In this document: piece by piece, positions 34,535 through 42,025 of the stretch
Numbering within the stretch: position 1 is the stretch's first letter
How the letters are laid out: every line of letters starts with the position of its first letter
Assembly: GCA_045594025.1 (NCBI GenBank)
Contig: JAZNXS010000001.1
Coordinates: 1-64,000, forward strand
Length of the DNA stretch: 64,000 nucleotides
Direction of reading: 5' to 3'
DNA from: Scatosoma sp045594025
Lineage (GTDB): Bacteria; Bacillota; Clostridia; Christensenellales; Borkfalkiaceae
The notes under the pieces: generated by a model
Told to the model about the DNA's origin: nothing
The model's database searches: none
Seen by the model: the letters and a program-made list of their open reading frames with translations, nothing else
Made by a program: the position numbers and the translations under genes

Positions 34535-34686
34535 GTTTCACGAGAATTGTTTCACGATGGATAATTTTTATTTTACAATTCTCTGTATTGGGGATTTGAT
34601 TTTGTATGGTAAATTTATAAAGTTACGCAACCGACAAGACTACGTCGGTTGCGTAATAAAAATTTGTTTCACGGGCTTTGTTTCAC
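34535..34686. promoter_or_regulatory. Two pairs of GTTTCAC direct repeats upstream of the flavoprotein
   Basis: GTTTCAC occurs at 34535-34541 and 34549-34555 (14-bp step), and again at 34666-34672 and 34680-34686 (14-bp step). The pairs flank the hairpin at 34623-34656. Read on the minus strand they are GTGAAAC sites upstream of the flavoprotein start. The regular spacing suggests binding sites for a protein; none is identified. Confidence 0.45.
34623..34656 (-). terminator. Probable terminator of the decarboxylase operon
   Basis: A perfect 13-bp stem TTACGCAACCGAC/GTCGGTTGCGTAA with an 8-nt loop, 52-85 nt past the oadA stop. The U-tract on the minus strand is short and broken. Confidence 0.55.
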
Positions 34687-34707
34687 AACGCCACTATGTC
34701 GTTTTAA

Positions 34708-36141
34708 TTAAACAGGATATACTTCGGATTTCGCTTGATCGCGATCGATACCCTTTTTCTGTGCTTCTCTCCATTTGAAGAAGTTTTCAGCTACTTGTTC
34801 GAATACTGCATACGAAAGCACGTCTTCTTCTTTTTCATAATAACCCAATTCGATAACTTTCTTTTTAATATCTTCATATTCGGGTTGAAGCAAATCTGCA
34901 GGTCTGCAAGTAATTCTTTCCGCATTGCCCAAAACTTTGGGAGCAACTTCTTCATTCAAAGGCATCGGCAACGTACCGTACTTACCTGCAAACAAGTCTT
35001 TGGTTTCTTTGGTAACCATTTTATAGCGTTCGTTCATAACTACGTTCAATACGGCCTGCGTACCAACGATCTGAGAAGAAGGCGTTACCAAAGGAGGATA
35101 ACCGCAATCCTTTCTAACATTGGGAACTTCCGCCAAACATTCCATCAATTTATCCGCTTTTCCTGCCTTTTCAAGCTGATTGATGAGGTTGGAAAGCATA
35201 CCGCCGGGAACTTGATACAAGAGTGTATTAACGTCAATTCCTTTGGATTTCTGATTGAGAATCTTATCATCAATAAGACGTTTTTCAACGGTTTTAAAGT
35301 GTTTTACGATAGGCAAAAGCTTGTTGATATCGATGCCTGTATCATAAGGCGTGCCTTGCAACGTTGCAACCAAAGGTTCGGTTGCAGGCTGGGAAGTACC
35401 GTTACCAAGCGGCGAAAGCGCCGTATCTACGATATCTACGCCCGCTAAAATTGCCATAAGGTATACCATATCGCCGGTACCCGTCGTGTTATGCGTATGC
35501 AAATGAATCTTCGTCGTAGGCTTCAAAGCCGCCTTTAAAGCCTTAATCAATTCGTAGGCTTTAAACGGCAACAACAGGTTTGCCATATCTTTCAAACAGA
35601 TATTATCTGCGCCGCGTTCTTCGAGGCTTTTTGCAAGGTTCACGAAATATTCGTTTGTGAATACTTCCTGACCGTCAACCACTGCGCTGGTATAACAAAT
35701 CGTAGCTTCGCAAACACCGCCGTATTTTTTAATCGCCTTCATGGAAACTTCAAGGTTTCTAGGATCGTTCAACGCGTCAAATACACGAATAACGCCAACG
35801 CCGTTTTCGATCGATTTTGCGACAAATTGCTCTACTACGTCATCTGCATAATGGCGATAACCAAGTAAGTTCTGCCCACGAAGAAGCATCTGAATAGGCG
35901 TTTTTAAGTGCGATTTTAACGTTCTAAGACGTTCCCAAGGGTCTTCATTCAAGAATCTAAGGCAGCTATCGAACGTTGCGCCGCCCCATGCTTCAATCGA
36001 ATAATAGCCGATTTCGTCAAGCTGTTCTAAAACGGGAAGCATTTCGTCAATGCGCATTCTCGTTGCCGCTTGCGACTGATGTGCGTCACGCAAAATGGTT
36101 TCGGTGAGCATTACTTTTCTATTATCAAATTTAATATCCAT
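34708..36141 (-). CDS. oadA: Oxaloacetate decarboxylase alpha / pyruvate carboxylase subunit B-type carboxyltransferase
   Basis: A 477-residue carboxyltransferase with a DRE-TIM barrel: TILRDAHQSQAATR at the start, IEAWGGATFD, and the catalytic Lys region CLKDMANLL followed by the metal ligands HLHTHNTTGTG. The conserved PasB segment is at about residues 310-440. There is no biotin domain; a separate biotin carrier is encoded upstream in the operon. It transfers carboxyl from oxaloacetate (or a related acid) to biotin for the Na+ pump. Its tail YPV is preceded by a charged helix. Confidence 0.92.
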   Translation of the reverse strand: MDIKFDNRKVMLTETILRDAHQSQAATRMRIDEMLPVLEQLDEIGYYSIEAWGGATFDSCLRFLNEDPWERLRTLKSHLKTPIQMLLRGQNLLGYRHYADDVVEQFVAKSIENGVGVIRVFDALNDPRNLEVSMKAIKKYGGVCEATICYTSAVVDGQEVFTNEYFVNLAKSLEERGADNICLKDMANLLLPFKAYELIKALKAALKPTTKIHLHTHNTTGTGDMVYLMAILAGVDIVDTALSPLGNGTSQPATEPLVATLQGTPYDTGIDINKLLPIVKHFKTVEKRLIDDKILNQKSKGIDVNTLLYQVPGGMLSNLINQLEKAGKADKLMECLAEVPNVRKDCGYPPLVTPSSQIVGTQAVLNVVMNERYKMVTKETKDLFAGKYGTLPMPLNEEVAPKVLGNAERITCRPADLLQPEYEDIKKKVIELGYYEKEEDVLSYAVFEQVAENFFKWREAQKKGIDRDQAKSEVYPV

Positions 36142-36161
36142 TATTAATTACTCCTGTAAAA

Positions 36162-37559
36162 TCAGAATAAAGAAATCAAGAATCCGGCAGCAATAGCCGA
36201 GCCGATTACACCTGCTACGTTAGGTCCCATTGCATGCATTAACAAGTGATTACTGGGATTTTCCTCACGTCCTACGTCTTCAGAAATTCGCGCCGCCATA
36301 GGCACGGCAGACACGCCTGCGCTACCAATCAAAGGATTGATTTTGCCGCCCGAAAGCTTACACATCAATCTTGCAACAAGCAAACCGCCAATCGTACCAA
36401 AGGAGAAAGCAACCAACCCAAGACCGATAATCATTAAGGTTTGTAACTGCAAGAAAGTTTCGCCGAATGCTTTACAACCTACGGATACGCCCAAGAAAAT
36501 GGTAATCGTATTCATAAGTCCGTTTTGCGCCTGCGAAGAAAGTCTGTCGCAAACGCCCGATTCTTTCAACAAATTCCCCAGCATCAACATACCGAGAAGC
36601 GGTACAGCGTCAGGTAACAAGATACCAACAACCAAAGTTACCACTATCGGGAAAATAATTTTTTCCAGCTTGCTTACGCTGCGAAGCGGTTTCATTTTAA
36701 TTTGACGTTCTTTTTTAGGAACAATCAAACGCATCAGCGGCTTTTGAATAATGGGAATCAACGCCATATACGAATATGCCGCAATTGCGATTGCCGAAAG
36801 TAAATCGTCATAGGTATACTTCGACAAAGTCTGTGTTAAATAGATTGCCGTAGGCCCGTCTGCGCCGCCGATAATTGCAATAGAAGCTGCTGCGGCTAAG
36901 TCAAAGCCAAGCGCTACAGCGCCAATCAACGTCAGGAAAATACCAAGCTGCGCCGCTGCACCAAGCAACATGCTCTTCGGGTTGGAAATCAACGGCCCGA
37001 AGTCGGTCATAGCGCCGATTCCAAGAAAGATAAGCGGCGGATAAATTACGTTTTGAACGCCGTAGAACAAATACCACAAAAGCCCACGATTGCTTACGTT
37101 TTCATACGTATGCGCAACCTCTTTCATGATATAACCGCTTTCAAAATACATCTTTTCGGGAAGTTCAAATGCTAAAGCTGCAAACTCGTCGGCGGTAATT
37201 GCTTGCCACGTACCTGTTTGCCCCCCTGCAATTTCTACCCATTTTACAATCTGACCGTCAAGGAACTGCCATCCTTCCGGCATATTAATTCCTAAAGCCA
37301 AAAATTCTTCCGAGGTTAAAGCTACATCCTCATATTTACCCCAAAGGATATTATACGCCCCGGGGAGATTGATCAAAAACATACCAAAGGCAATGGGTAA
37401 CAGCAAAAGCGGTTCGAATTTCTTAACAATCGCCAAGTAAACCAAGACGAACGAAATCAAAATCATAACGTAATTCGACCAATGTCCGTTTGCAAGACCC
37501 GACGATTCCCATAAACCTTTGAAAATACTACCGAGATCGGTAAGTAAGGCATTTAACAT
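36162..37559 (-). CDS. oadB: Na+-translocating decarboxylase beta subunit
   Basis: A 465-residue membrane subunit that decarboxylates carboxybiotin and pumps Na+. About ten helices are visible, with the ion-binding GGADGPTAIYLT loop and a C-terminal VSAVPMAARISEDVGREENPSNHLLMHAMGPNVAGVIGSA block. The first extracytoplasmic loop (about residues 75-160) is enlarged and holds two similar 30-residue units with LTSEEFLALG.NMPE and ITADEFAALAFELPE. The ATG start follows GAGGTG. Confidence 0.93.
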   Translation of the reverse strand: MLNALLTDLGSIFKGLWESSGLANGHWSNYVMILISFVLVYLAIVKKFEPLLLLPIAFGMFLINLPGAYNILWGKYEDVALTSEEFLALGINMPEGWQFLDGQIVKWVEIAGGQTGTWQAITADEFAALAFELPEKMYFESGYIMKEVAHTYENVSNRGLLWYLFYGVQNVIYPPLIFLGIGAMTDFGPLISNPKSMLLGAAAQLGIFLTLIGAVALGFDLAAAASIAIIGGADGPTAIYLTQTLSKYTYDDLLSAIAIAAYSYMALIPIIQKPLMRLIVPKKERQIKMKPLRSVSKLEKIIFPIVVTLVVGILLPDAVPLLGMLMLGNLLKESGVCDRLSSQAQNGLMNTITIFLGVSVGCKAFGETFLQLQTLMIIGLGLVAFSFGTIGGLLVARLMCKLSGGKINPLIGSAGVSAVPMAARISEDVGREENPSNHLLMHAMGPNVAGVIGSAIAAGFLISLF

Positions 37560-37572
37560 AGACACCTCGAGC

Positions 37573-37965
37573 TTAGCTAATCACCGCAAGTACGGAATCG
37601 GATTCCACGTTTGCACCCTTTGCTACCTGGAAACTAACTACACCATCGCAAGGTGCAGTAATATCGTTGTCCATCTTCATCGCTTCCAACACCAAAATCG
37701 GTTGGTCTTTTTTCACCGTCGCACCTTCTGCGACCAACAAATTTTTAATAAGCCCGGGGAACGGGGAAAGAACCTTTTCACCGTTTGCAGGAGCTGCCTT
37801 AGGCGCTGCAGGAGCAGCCACAGGAGCAGGAGTCTTAGGCGCTGCAGGAGCAGCTGCAACAGGAGCTACTACGGGAGCTACAACAGGCGCAGCGGAGCTT
37901 GCACCCACCTCTTCTACACCTACTTCATAAGTTTTACCGTTTACAGTGATAACAAAATTACGCAT
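37573..37965 (-). CDS. Biotin carboxyl carrier protein of the decarboxylase
   Basis: A 130-residue protein with a short N-terminal domain, a long Ala/Pro/Val-rich linker (about residues 28-65) and a C-terminal biotinyl domain. The biotinylated Lys lies in LEAMKMDNDI. The MRNFVITV start is preferred since AAGGAG lies about 8 nt before it. It carries carboxyl groups between the transferases and the OadB pump. Confidence 0.93.
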   Translation of the reverse strand: MRNFVITVNGKTYEVGVEEVGASSAAPVVAPVVAPVAAAPAAPKTPAPVAAPAAPKAAPANGEKVLSPFPGLIKNLLVAEGATVKKDQPILVLEAMKMDNDITAPCDGVVSFQVAKGANVESDSVLAVIS

Positions 37966-38317
37966 AGTCATTTCTCCTTATTCTCTTAATTCTTTTTAAC
38001 GTAAATTCACATTTAGGATTGTTAGATTGATAATACGCTGTCAGCGCCGCCATGATGACCGCTACCGTTTCTTCGTCGATTTCATCAGACTGCGCAGGAA
38101 TTTGTGCAGGTTCTTTTTTTACAACGGGTTTTTCTTGCGCTTTTACGCTACCGCCCGTCTTTCCCATCAATTTCCCGACCAACCAAACGATGGCTATCAA
38201 GAAAGCGATCCCGGCGAATACAACGGAAAATCCGATCAAAGCATATAATGCTGCTTCAGGGACTTCCACCACACGTCCGCCATTGGGAACGGCTTTTTGC
38301 AATAAATTCATCAACAT
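37958..38317 (-). CDS. Decarboxylase small membrane subunit (OadG/MmdD-like)
   Basis: A 119-residue protein with one transmembrane helix (about residues 26-48), a charged Lys/Pro/Gln linker and a C-terminal helix with VAVIMAALTAYY, as in OadG-type subunits that hold the complex together. It begins after GAGGTG and overlaps the biotin carrier gene. Confidence 0.85.
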   Translation of the reverse strand: MLMNLLQKAVPNGGRVVEVPEAALYALIGFSVVFAGIAFLIAIVWLVGKLMGKTGGSVKAQEKPVVKKEPAQIPAQSDEIDEETVAVIMAALTAYYQSNNPKCEFTLKRIKRIRRNDYA

Positions 38318-38329
38318 CTCGTCACCTCG

Positions 38330-39697
38330 TTATCTTGCGAGCATTTGCAAAGATGCAATGAGGTACTGCTTCACGAACTGGGGTTCGATCACAGCATCGA
38401 TATAGCCATCTTTTGCCGCATGGATAGGATCTGCATTTTCATCTGCATATCTTGCCGCAAGCGCCGCTTTGTCTGCTTTTTCATTGCCAAGCTCGATCTG
38501 AGCGCCTTGTACGCTGTCAAAGAGCGCAATCTGCGCATTTGCGAATGCGCACGTATAATCGAACCCAACCGATTTCGAAGCAAACAACGAATATCCTAAG
38601 CCGATTGCCTTTTTATAAACAACAGCAATCTTTGCCGTGTCAATCGTATCTAACATATCTAAATATTCAGCTGCTTCTTTCATAACACGGCTGTTATTTA
38701 CGCACGTGCAAGGGCAAATCCCCTTAACGTCTGCAAACGTAATGAACGGCAAGCCATAGCAGCAAGCAAACTCTGCAAAATTCTTGATTTTTGCAAGCTT
38801 TGCAGCATTCAATTCTACACCGTTTTCTCCGCCGTCGAACACCACCGCAGCTACTGCAATACCGCCGATTCTGCCAAGTACCGTCTTCACGTCGGGTTCG
38901 CAGGAAGGACAAACTTCCATAGTGTTTTCAAAAATCGTCATCAACGTTTCTGCGTTTACTACTGCATTCAACGCAGGCACGCTTTCATTTAATTCAGCGT
39001 CCTTTACAGGAACGGCAATCAGTTCGGTAATCGCCGCTAGATAACCCCTTACGCTTTCAAGATTTTCCACAATAAAAGCAGGGATCCCCGTCTTATCCAG
39101 CGCTTTCGCGCCGCCAACTTCCTCTTTCGCCAAATTCTTACCTGCTTTTGCAGATAAAACGAAAGGACTGTTGATTGCCAGCACACTCTTCTTTTCAATA
39201 AAGAACGTAAAATCCGCAATTGCCGCGATCATCGCCGCCGAACCAAATACGTCGCCGTTGACAACCGCATATTGAGGCACTACGCCTTTGAGCTGCGTGC
39301 ATCTCATCAATAATTTACCCAAGCCTTCCAGCGCCGTAACCCCTTCACCGATTTGAACGCCTTGCGTGCTCAATAAATAGAGCACCGGGGTATAATTCTT
39401 CTCAGCAGCGTTCAGGCATTTTACAATTTTATCGCAGTTTGCCTTGGAAATACCGCCGTGCATAACGCTGAAATTTTGCGCGACTACGTAGAACGGATAG
39501 CCGTCCACCGTCACAAAACCGGTAACAACGCCCTCGCCTTCTGCTTCTTCGCCGTAGAACTCATTTTTCGAAAAGCTGAATGCCGATAATTCGACAAAGC
39601 TTTCCGGATCAGCGATTGCATTAATCTGCGCGCGAATGTCTTTTCCGGCTGCTTCAAGCTGTGCTTTTCTTTCTTGTAACAACTGAATTTTATCCAT
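38330..39697 (-). CDS. Acyl-CoA carboxyltransferase, MmdA-like, shortened and divergent
   Basis: A 455-residue carboxyltransferase with two crotonase-like halves. It shows GEGVVTGFVTVDGYPFYVVAQNFSVMHGG in the N-half and a C-half with FADVKGICP and YKKAIGLGY. MmdA/PccB proteins are usually about 510 residues, and several usual glycine-rich oxyanion-loop residues look altered. It is the first gene of an operon that also has an OadA-type transferase, so the pump may accept two carboxyl donors (for example methylmalonyl-CoA and oxaloacetate). Substrate is inferred only. Confidence 0.78.
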   Translation of the reverse strand: MDKIQLLQERKAQLEAAGKDIRAQINAIADPESFVELSAFSFSKNEFYGEEAEGEGVVTGFVTVDGYPFYVVAQNFSVMHGGISKANCDKIVKCLNAAEKNYTPVLYLLSTQGVQIGEGVTALEGLGKLLMRCTQLKGVVPQYAVVNGDVFGSAAMIAAIADFTFFIEKKSVLAINSPFVLSAKAGKNLAKEEVGGAKALDKTGIPAFIVENLESVRGYLAAITELIAVPVKDAELNESVPALNAVVNAETLMTIFENTMEVCPSCEPDVKTVLGRIGGIAVAAVVFDGGENGVELNAAKLAKIKNFAEFACCYGLPFITFADVKGICPCTCVNNSRVMKEAAEYLDMLDTIDTAKIAVVYKKAIGLGYSLFASKSVGFDYTCAFANAQIALFDSVQGAQIELGNEKADKAALAARYADENADPIHAAKDGYIDAVIEPQFVKQYLIASLQMLAR

Positions 39698-39779
39698 AAT
39701 TTCTCCTTCAAGAACTTTGCTTGTTACGAATAACCTTTATCCAGAGTTGTATAATTTTGCCAACTCTCTACCAAATACC

Positions 39780-39808
39780 ATTATACAGCAATTCGACGCA
39801 AATTGCAA
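39780..39808 (-). promoter_or_regulatory. Promoter of the decarboxylase operon
   Basis: Minus strand: TTGCAA (39803-39808), a 17-bp spacer and TATAAT (39780-39785). A leader of about 75 nt follows, with a small AGAGTTG/CAACTCT hairpin (39752-39767 region) and an AAGGAG site before the first gene. Confidence 0.7.
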
Positions 39809-39840
39809 GTACTCCATAAAAAAAAATTGTTTTTTTATAG

Positions 39841-39897
39841 AAAAAATCGACAAAGCGAACATTTTTAAGCTAAAAACGTTTCCATTGTCGATTTTTT
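39841..39897 (-). terminator. Terminator of the TVP38-family gene
   Basis: A perfect 13-bp pairing AAAAAATCGACAA/TTGTCGATTTTTT (39841-39853 with 39885-39897) around a 31-nt loop. It ends in a U-tract on the minus strand. A second small hairpin CCATACT/AGTATGG lies at 39918-39934. Confidence 0.6.
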
Positions 39898-39948
39898 AAT
39901 GATATTCTTCTTTTTCCATACTGGTAGTATGGCAAAGTTTGGATATTT

Positions 39949-40845
39949 TTAATCTTTTTTATTGCGATTTTTCCACCACGCTTGTATCTTGTCCATATAT
40001 TTATAAAAAAGAAAAAACGCGGTAATAATCAACGCGAACAGCACCGCCCAAATCAGCAAGCCCCACCACACATCAAAAGGAATTAACCCAAACGAAAAAC
40101 ACGTGCTGGAAATACCGATACTTCTCGTGATCAAAATCATAATCAAGAAATACTTCACCGTCATTGAGGATAAACCTGCGACGAAACATAATACGTCATC
40201 GGGGAAAAGAGGTAATAAAAACATGGCGGTAAGGATAAAATTATCTTTGCCTTTCAGCTTTTTCTTCCATTTTGTCAGCGTATCTCTTCCGACAATCCAA
40301 GCTACCGTCTTATCCCCCAGCTTTCTACCGATAAAAAATCCGGTTATCGAACCGAGTAATATACCCACCATGCTATATAAAAAGGTGTTAAATGCACCGA
40401 AGAGCGCTACGCCTGCAACTGTACTTACTACGCTTGGAATCGGCAATAAAATCACTTGCAAATATTGTAAAACAATGTAGAAAATCGGCATCCACGCGCC
40501 CGATTTTTCTAAGTAAGCTTGCAGCTTTTCAGAGCTTTCCACCACCTCGAAAAATCCCGTACGCTGGAATACGTATATACAAATCAAGCAAAATAATAAA
40601 AAGACGTAAATACTGATAAACGTTTTTGCCAAAACTTCTTTTTTCGCAAAAACAAACCATACGCATATACCGCAAAGAGCCAAAAGAAGAAGGATTGCAA
40701 GCACGATAAACAGCGCCTTATATTCCTGCAAAAAGACAATCCCCGTCCCCTCTAAACATAATACGGAAAACAAAATACTTACCGCCGTTAACGCGAGAAA
40801 TATTCCCGTTAATATCCAGTTTTCTTTTTTTTCCTTTTCCAACAT
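39949..40845 (-). CDS. TVP38/TMEM64 (DedA-like) membrane protein
   Basis: A 298-residue polytopic protein. After three N-terminal helices, a VTT/SNARE-associated domain covers about residues 130-260, with AGVALFGAFNTFLYSMVGILLGSITGFFIGRKLG and FLLPLFPDDVLCFVAGLSSM, the family's reentrant-loop motifs. The C-terminus is basic. Members are linked to lipid scrambling or undecaprenyl-phosphate recycling, but the substrate here is unknown. Confidence 0.85.
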   Translation of the reverse strand: MLEKEKKENWILTGIFLALTAVSILFSVLCLEGTGIVFLQEYKALFIVLAILLLLALCGICVWFVFAKKEVLAKTFISIYVFLLFCLICIYVFQRTGFFEVVESSEKLQAYLEKSGAWMPIFYIVLQYLQVILLPIPSVVSTVAGVALFGAFNTFLYSMVGILLGSITGFFIGRKLGDKTVAWIVGRDTLTKWKKKLKGKDNFILTAMFLLPLFPDDVLCFVAGLSSMTVKYFLIMILITRSIGISSTCFSFGLIPFDVWWGLLIWAVLFALIITAFFLFYKYMDKIQAWWKNRNKKD

Positions 40846-40878
40846 TTTGCTTTACTCTATTTTAATATGTGCCACTAT

Positions 40879-41019
40879 TTATGAAATTATTACTTTACCC
40901 TTGCAACCTACTCTAAATATTGAGAACGGTACGTCTTTGAATAGAAAACATGAGGAAATGTCTAATGTGGTAACTCCAACACATAAGCATGCCAAAATTG
41001 CCAAAAACATTTTCTTCAT
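40879..41019 (-). CDS. Small putative lipoprotein (46 residues)
   Basis: The frame starts MKKMFLAILACLCVGVTTLD, a signal-peptide-like N-terminus, followed by ISSC, which fits a lipobox. The mature part would be about 23 residues ending GCKGKVIIS. AGAGGG lies 7 nt before the ATG, and the gene begins 12 nt after the rnhA stop, so it is probably co-expressed with rnhA. No family is recognised. Short length means chance cannot be excluded. Confidence 0.45.
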   Translation of the reverse strand: MKKMFLAILACLCVGVTTLDISSCFLFKDVPFSIFRVGCKGKVIIS

Positions 41020-41031
41020 CTTAATCCCTCT

Positions 41032-41532
41032 TTATTCTTGCGCTTCGTTCTCCTCAAGCTTTGCAAGCTCTTCTTCGGGGAGTGTTTTTCTGAGCTCTGT
41101 GATGGCGGCTCTTGCAAGCTCGTCGCAGCGATTATTATACTCGTTGTCGGCATGCCCTGCCACCTTGTAAAAGGTAACTTCGTGTATTTTTGTAAGCGAG
41201 TACAGCTCTTCCCATAAATCCACGTTAAGCACCGCTTTGTTATCCGCTTTCTTCCAGCCGTTCCTTTTCCAACCGTAAATCCAACCGTTTGTAAAAGCGT
41301 TTACCGTATAGGCAGAGTCACTGTAAACGTCTACGATACAAGGGTATTTCAAACGCTTTAAACCCTCGATAACCGCCATAACTTCCATTCGGTTGTTCGT
41401 CGTTTGCACCTCGGAGCCGTTATATTCTCTACGCGCTTCTCCATACATGAGAATTCCTGCATATCCACCCAAGCCGGGATTTCCCGAACATGCCCCGTCC
41501 GTATATAAAATTACTCTCTTTTTTTCAGCCAT
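41032..41532 (-). CDS. rnhA: Ribonuclease HI
   Basis: A 166-residue RNase H that cleaves RNA in RNA-DNA hybrids. Catalytic carboxylates are D12 in LYTDGACSGNPG, Glu in NNRMEVMAVIEGL, Asp in DVYSDSAY and Asp in the GHADNEYNNRCDELA segment. An acidic tail (about 15 residues) extends the normal fold. Confidence 0.95.
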   Translation of the reverse strand: MAEKKRVILYTDGACSGNPGLGGYAGILMYGEARREYNGSEVQTTNNRMEVMAVIEGLKRLKYPCIVDVYSDSAYTVNAFTNGWIYGWKRNGWKKADNKAVLNVDLWEELYSLTKIHEVTFYKVAGHADNEYNNRCDELARAAITELRKTLPEEELAKLEENEAQE

Positions 41533-41588
41533 TATGTACCCGCATCAAATATATTTTGAACTTTTTTCTGTACATAACTGAAAAATAA

Positions 41589-41617
41589 TTGACAAACGCT
41601 TTTTTTTGTTATATAAT
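41589..41617 (+). promoter_or_regulatory. Consensus promoter of tRNA-Trp
   Basis: TTGACA (41589-41594), a 17-bp spacer and TATAAT (41612-41617), both perfect. The transcript would start about 7 nt before the tRNA. Confidence 0.85.
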
Positions 41618-41630
41618 AGCCTCGTTGCTT

Positions 41631-41704
41631 AGGGGTTTGGTATAGTGGTTGTGCCTTGGTCTCCAAAACCAATGAGATGAGTTCAATTCTTATAGCCCCT
41701 GCCA
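41631..41704 (+). tRNA. trnW: tRNA-Trp (anticodon CCA)
   Basis: The acceptor arm AGGGGTT pairs with the 3' AGCCCCT strand, with G discriminator and an encoded CCA end. The anticodon arm TTGGT-CTCCAAA-ACCAA has anticodon CCA, and the T arm ATGAG-TTCAATT-CTTAT has one wobble. The D arm has wobble pairs. It stands alone, with its own promoter and terminator. Confidence 0.93.
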
Positions 41705-41710
41705 AATAGA

Positions 41711-41742
41711 AGGATGTCGAATCGACATCTTTTTATTTTTTT
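41711..41742 (+). terminator. tRNA-Trp terminator
   Basis: GATGTCGA/TCGACATC (41713-41729) is followed by a long T-rich tract. Confidence 0.8.
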
Positions 41743-41761
41743 TGCCAATATTTCCGTTATG

Positions 41762-41796
41762 AACACCGTCCAATTTGCTTGGTCGGTGTTTTTATT
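41762..41796 (+). terminator. Second hairpin terminator after tRNA-Trp
   Basis: AACACCGTCCAA pairs with TTGGTCGGTGTT (one mismatch, loop TTTGC, 41762-41790) and is followed by TTTTTATTA. It may back up the first terminator. Confidence 0.6.
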
Positions 41797-41907
41797 ATAC
41801 CTTTTTTTTATAAAAGTTGCAACCAAATTCGCTTGTTTCAATAATAATCTTTCAGTTTTTATAGAGCCGTGAAAACCACACATTTATCCACTCATTTCTA
41901 ATTGAAT

Positions 41908-41936
41908 AGGCGGCAGACTTTTTAAGTCCACCGCCT
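41908..41936 (-). terminator. Possible terminator of the repeat lipoprotein
   Basis: AGGCGG with CCGCCT and ACTT with AAGT form an imperfect stem about 90 nt past the lipoprotein stop. The minus-strand U-tract is weak. Confidence 0.4.
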
Positions 41937-42025
41937 TGGTTAATTTGCGTTATACAAACTTTCCCATAACTGGGAAATTATGAAAGCAAAACTTACAATT
42001 CATGCAACCGAAAATTTGCAATCCA

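Noticed and set aside
34535..34560. parS/Noc-binding site
   Set aside because: Only one half resembles TGTTTCACGTGAAACA (about 11 of 16 positions). The copies are direct repeats, not palindromes.
41683..41883. Minus-strand 66-codon frame beside tRNA-Trp
   Set aside because: It overlaps the tRNA 3' end and two terminator hairpins, has no ribosome site and no recognisable protein features.
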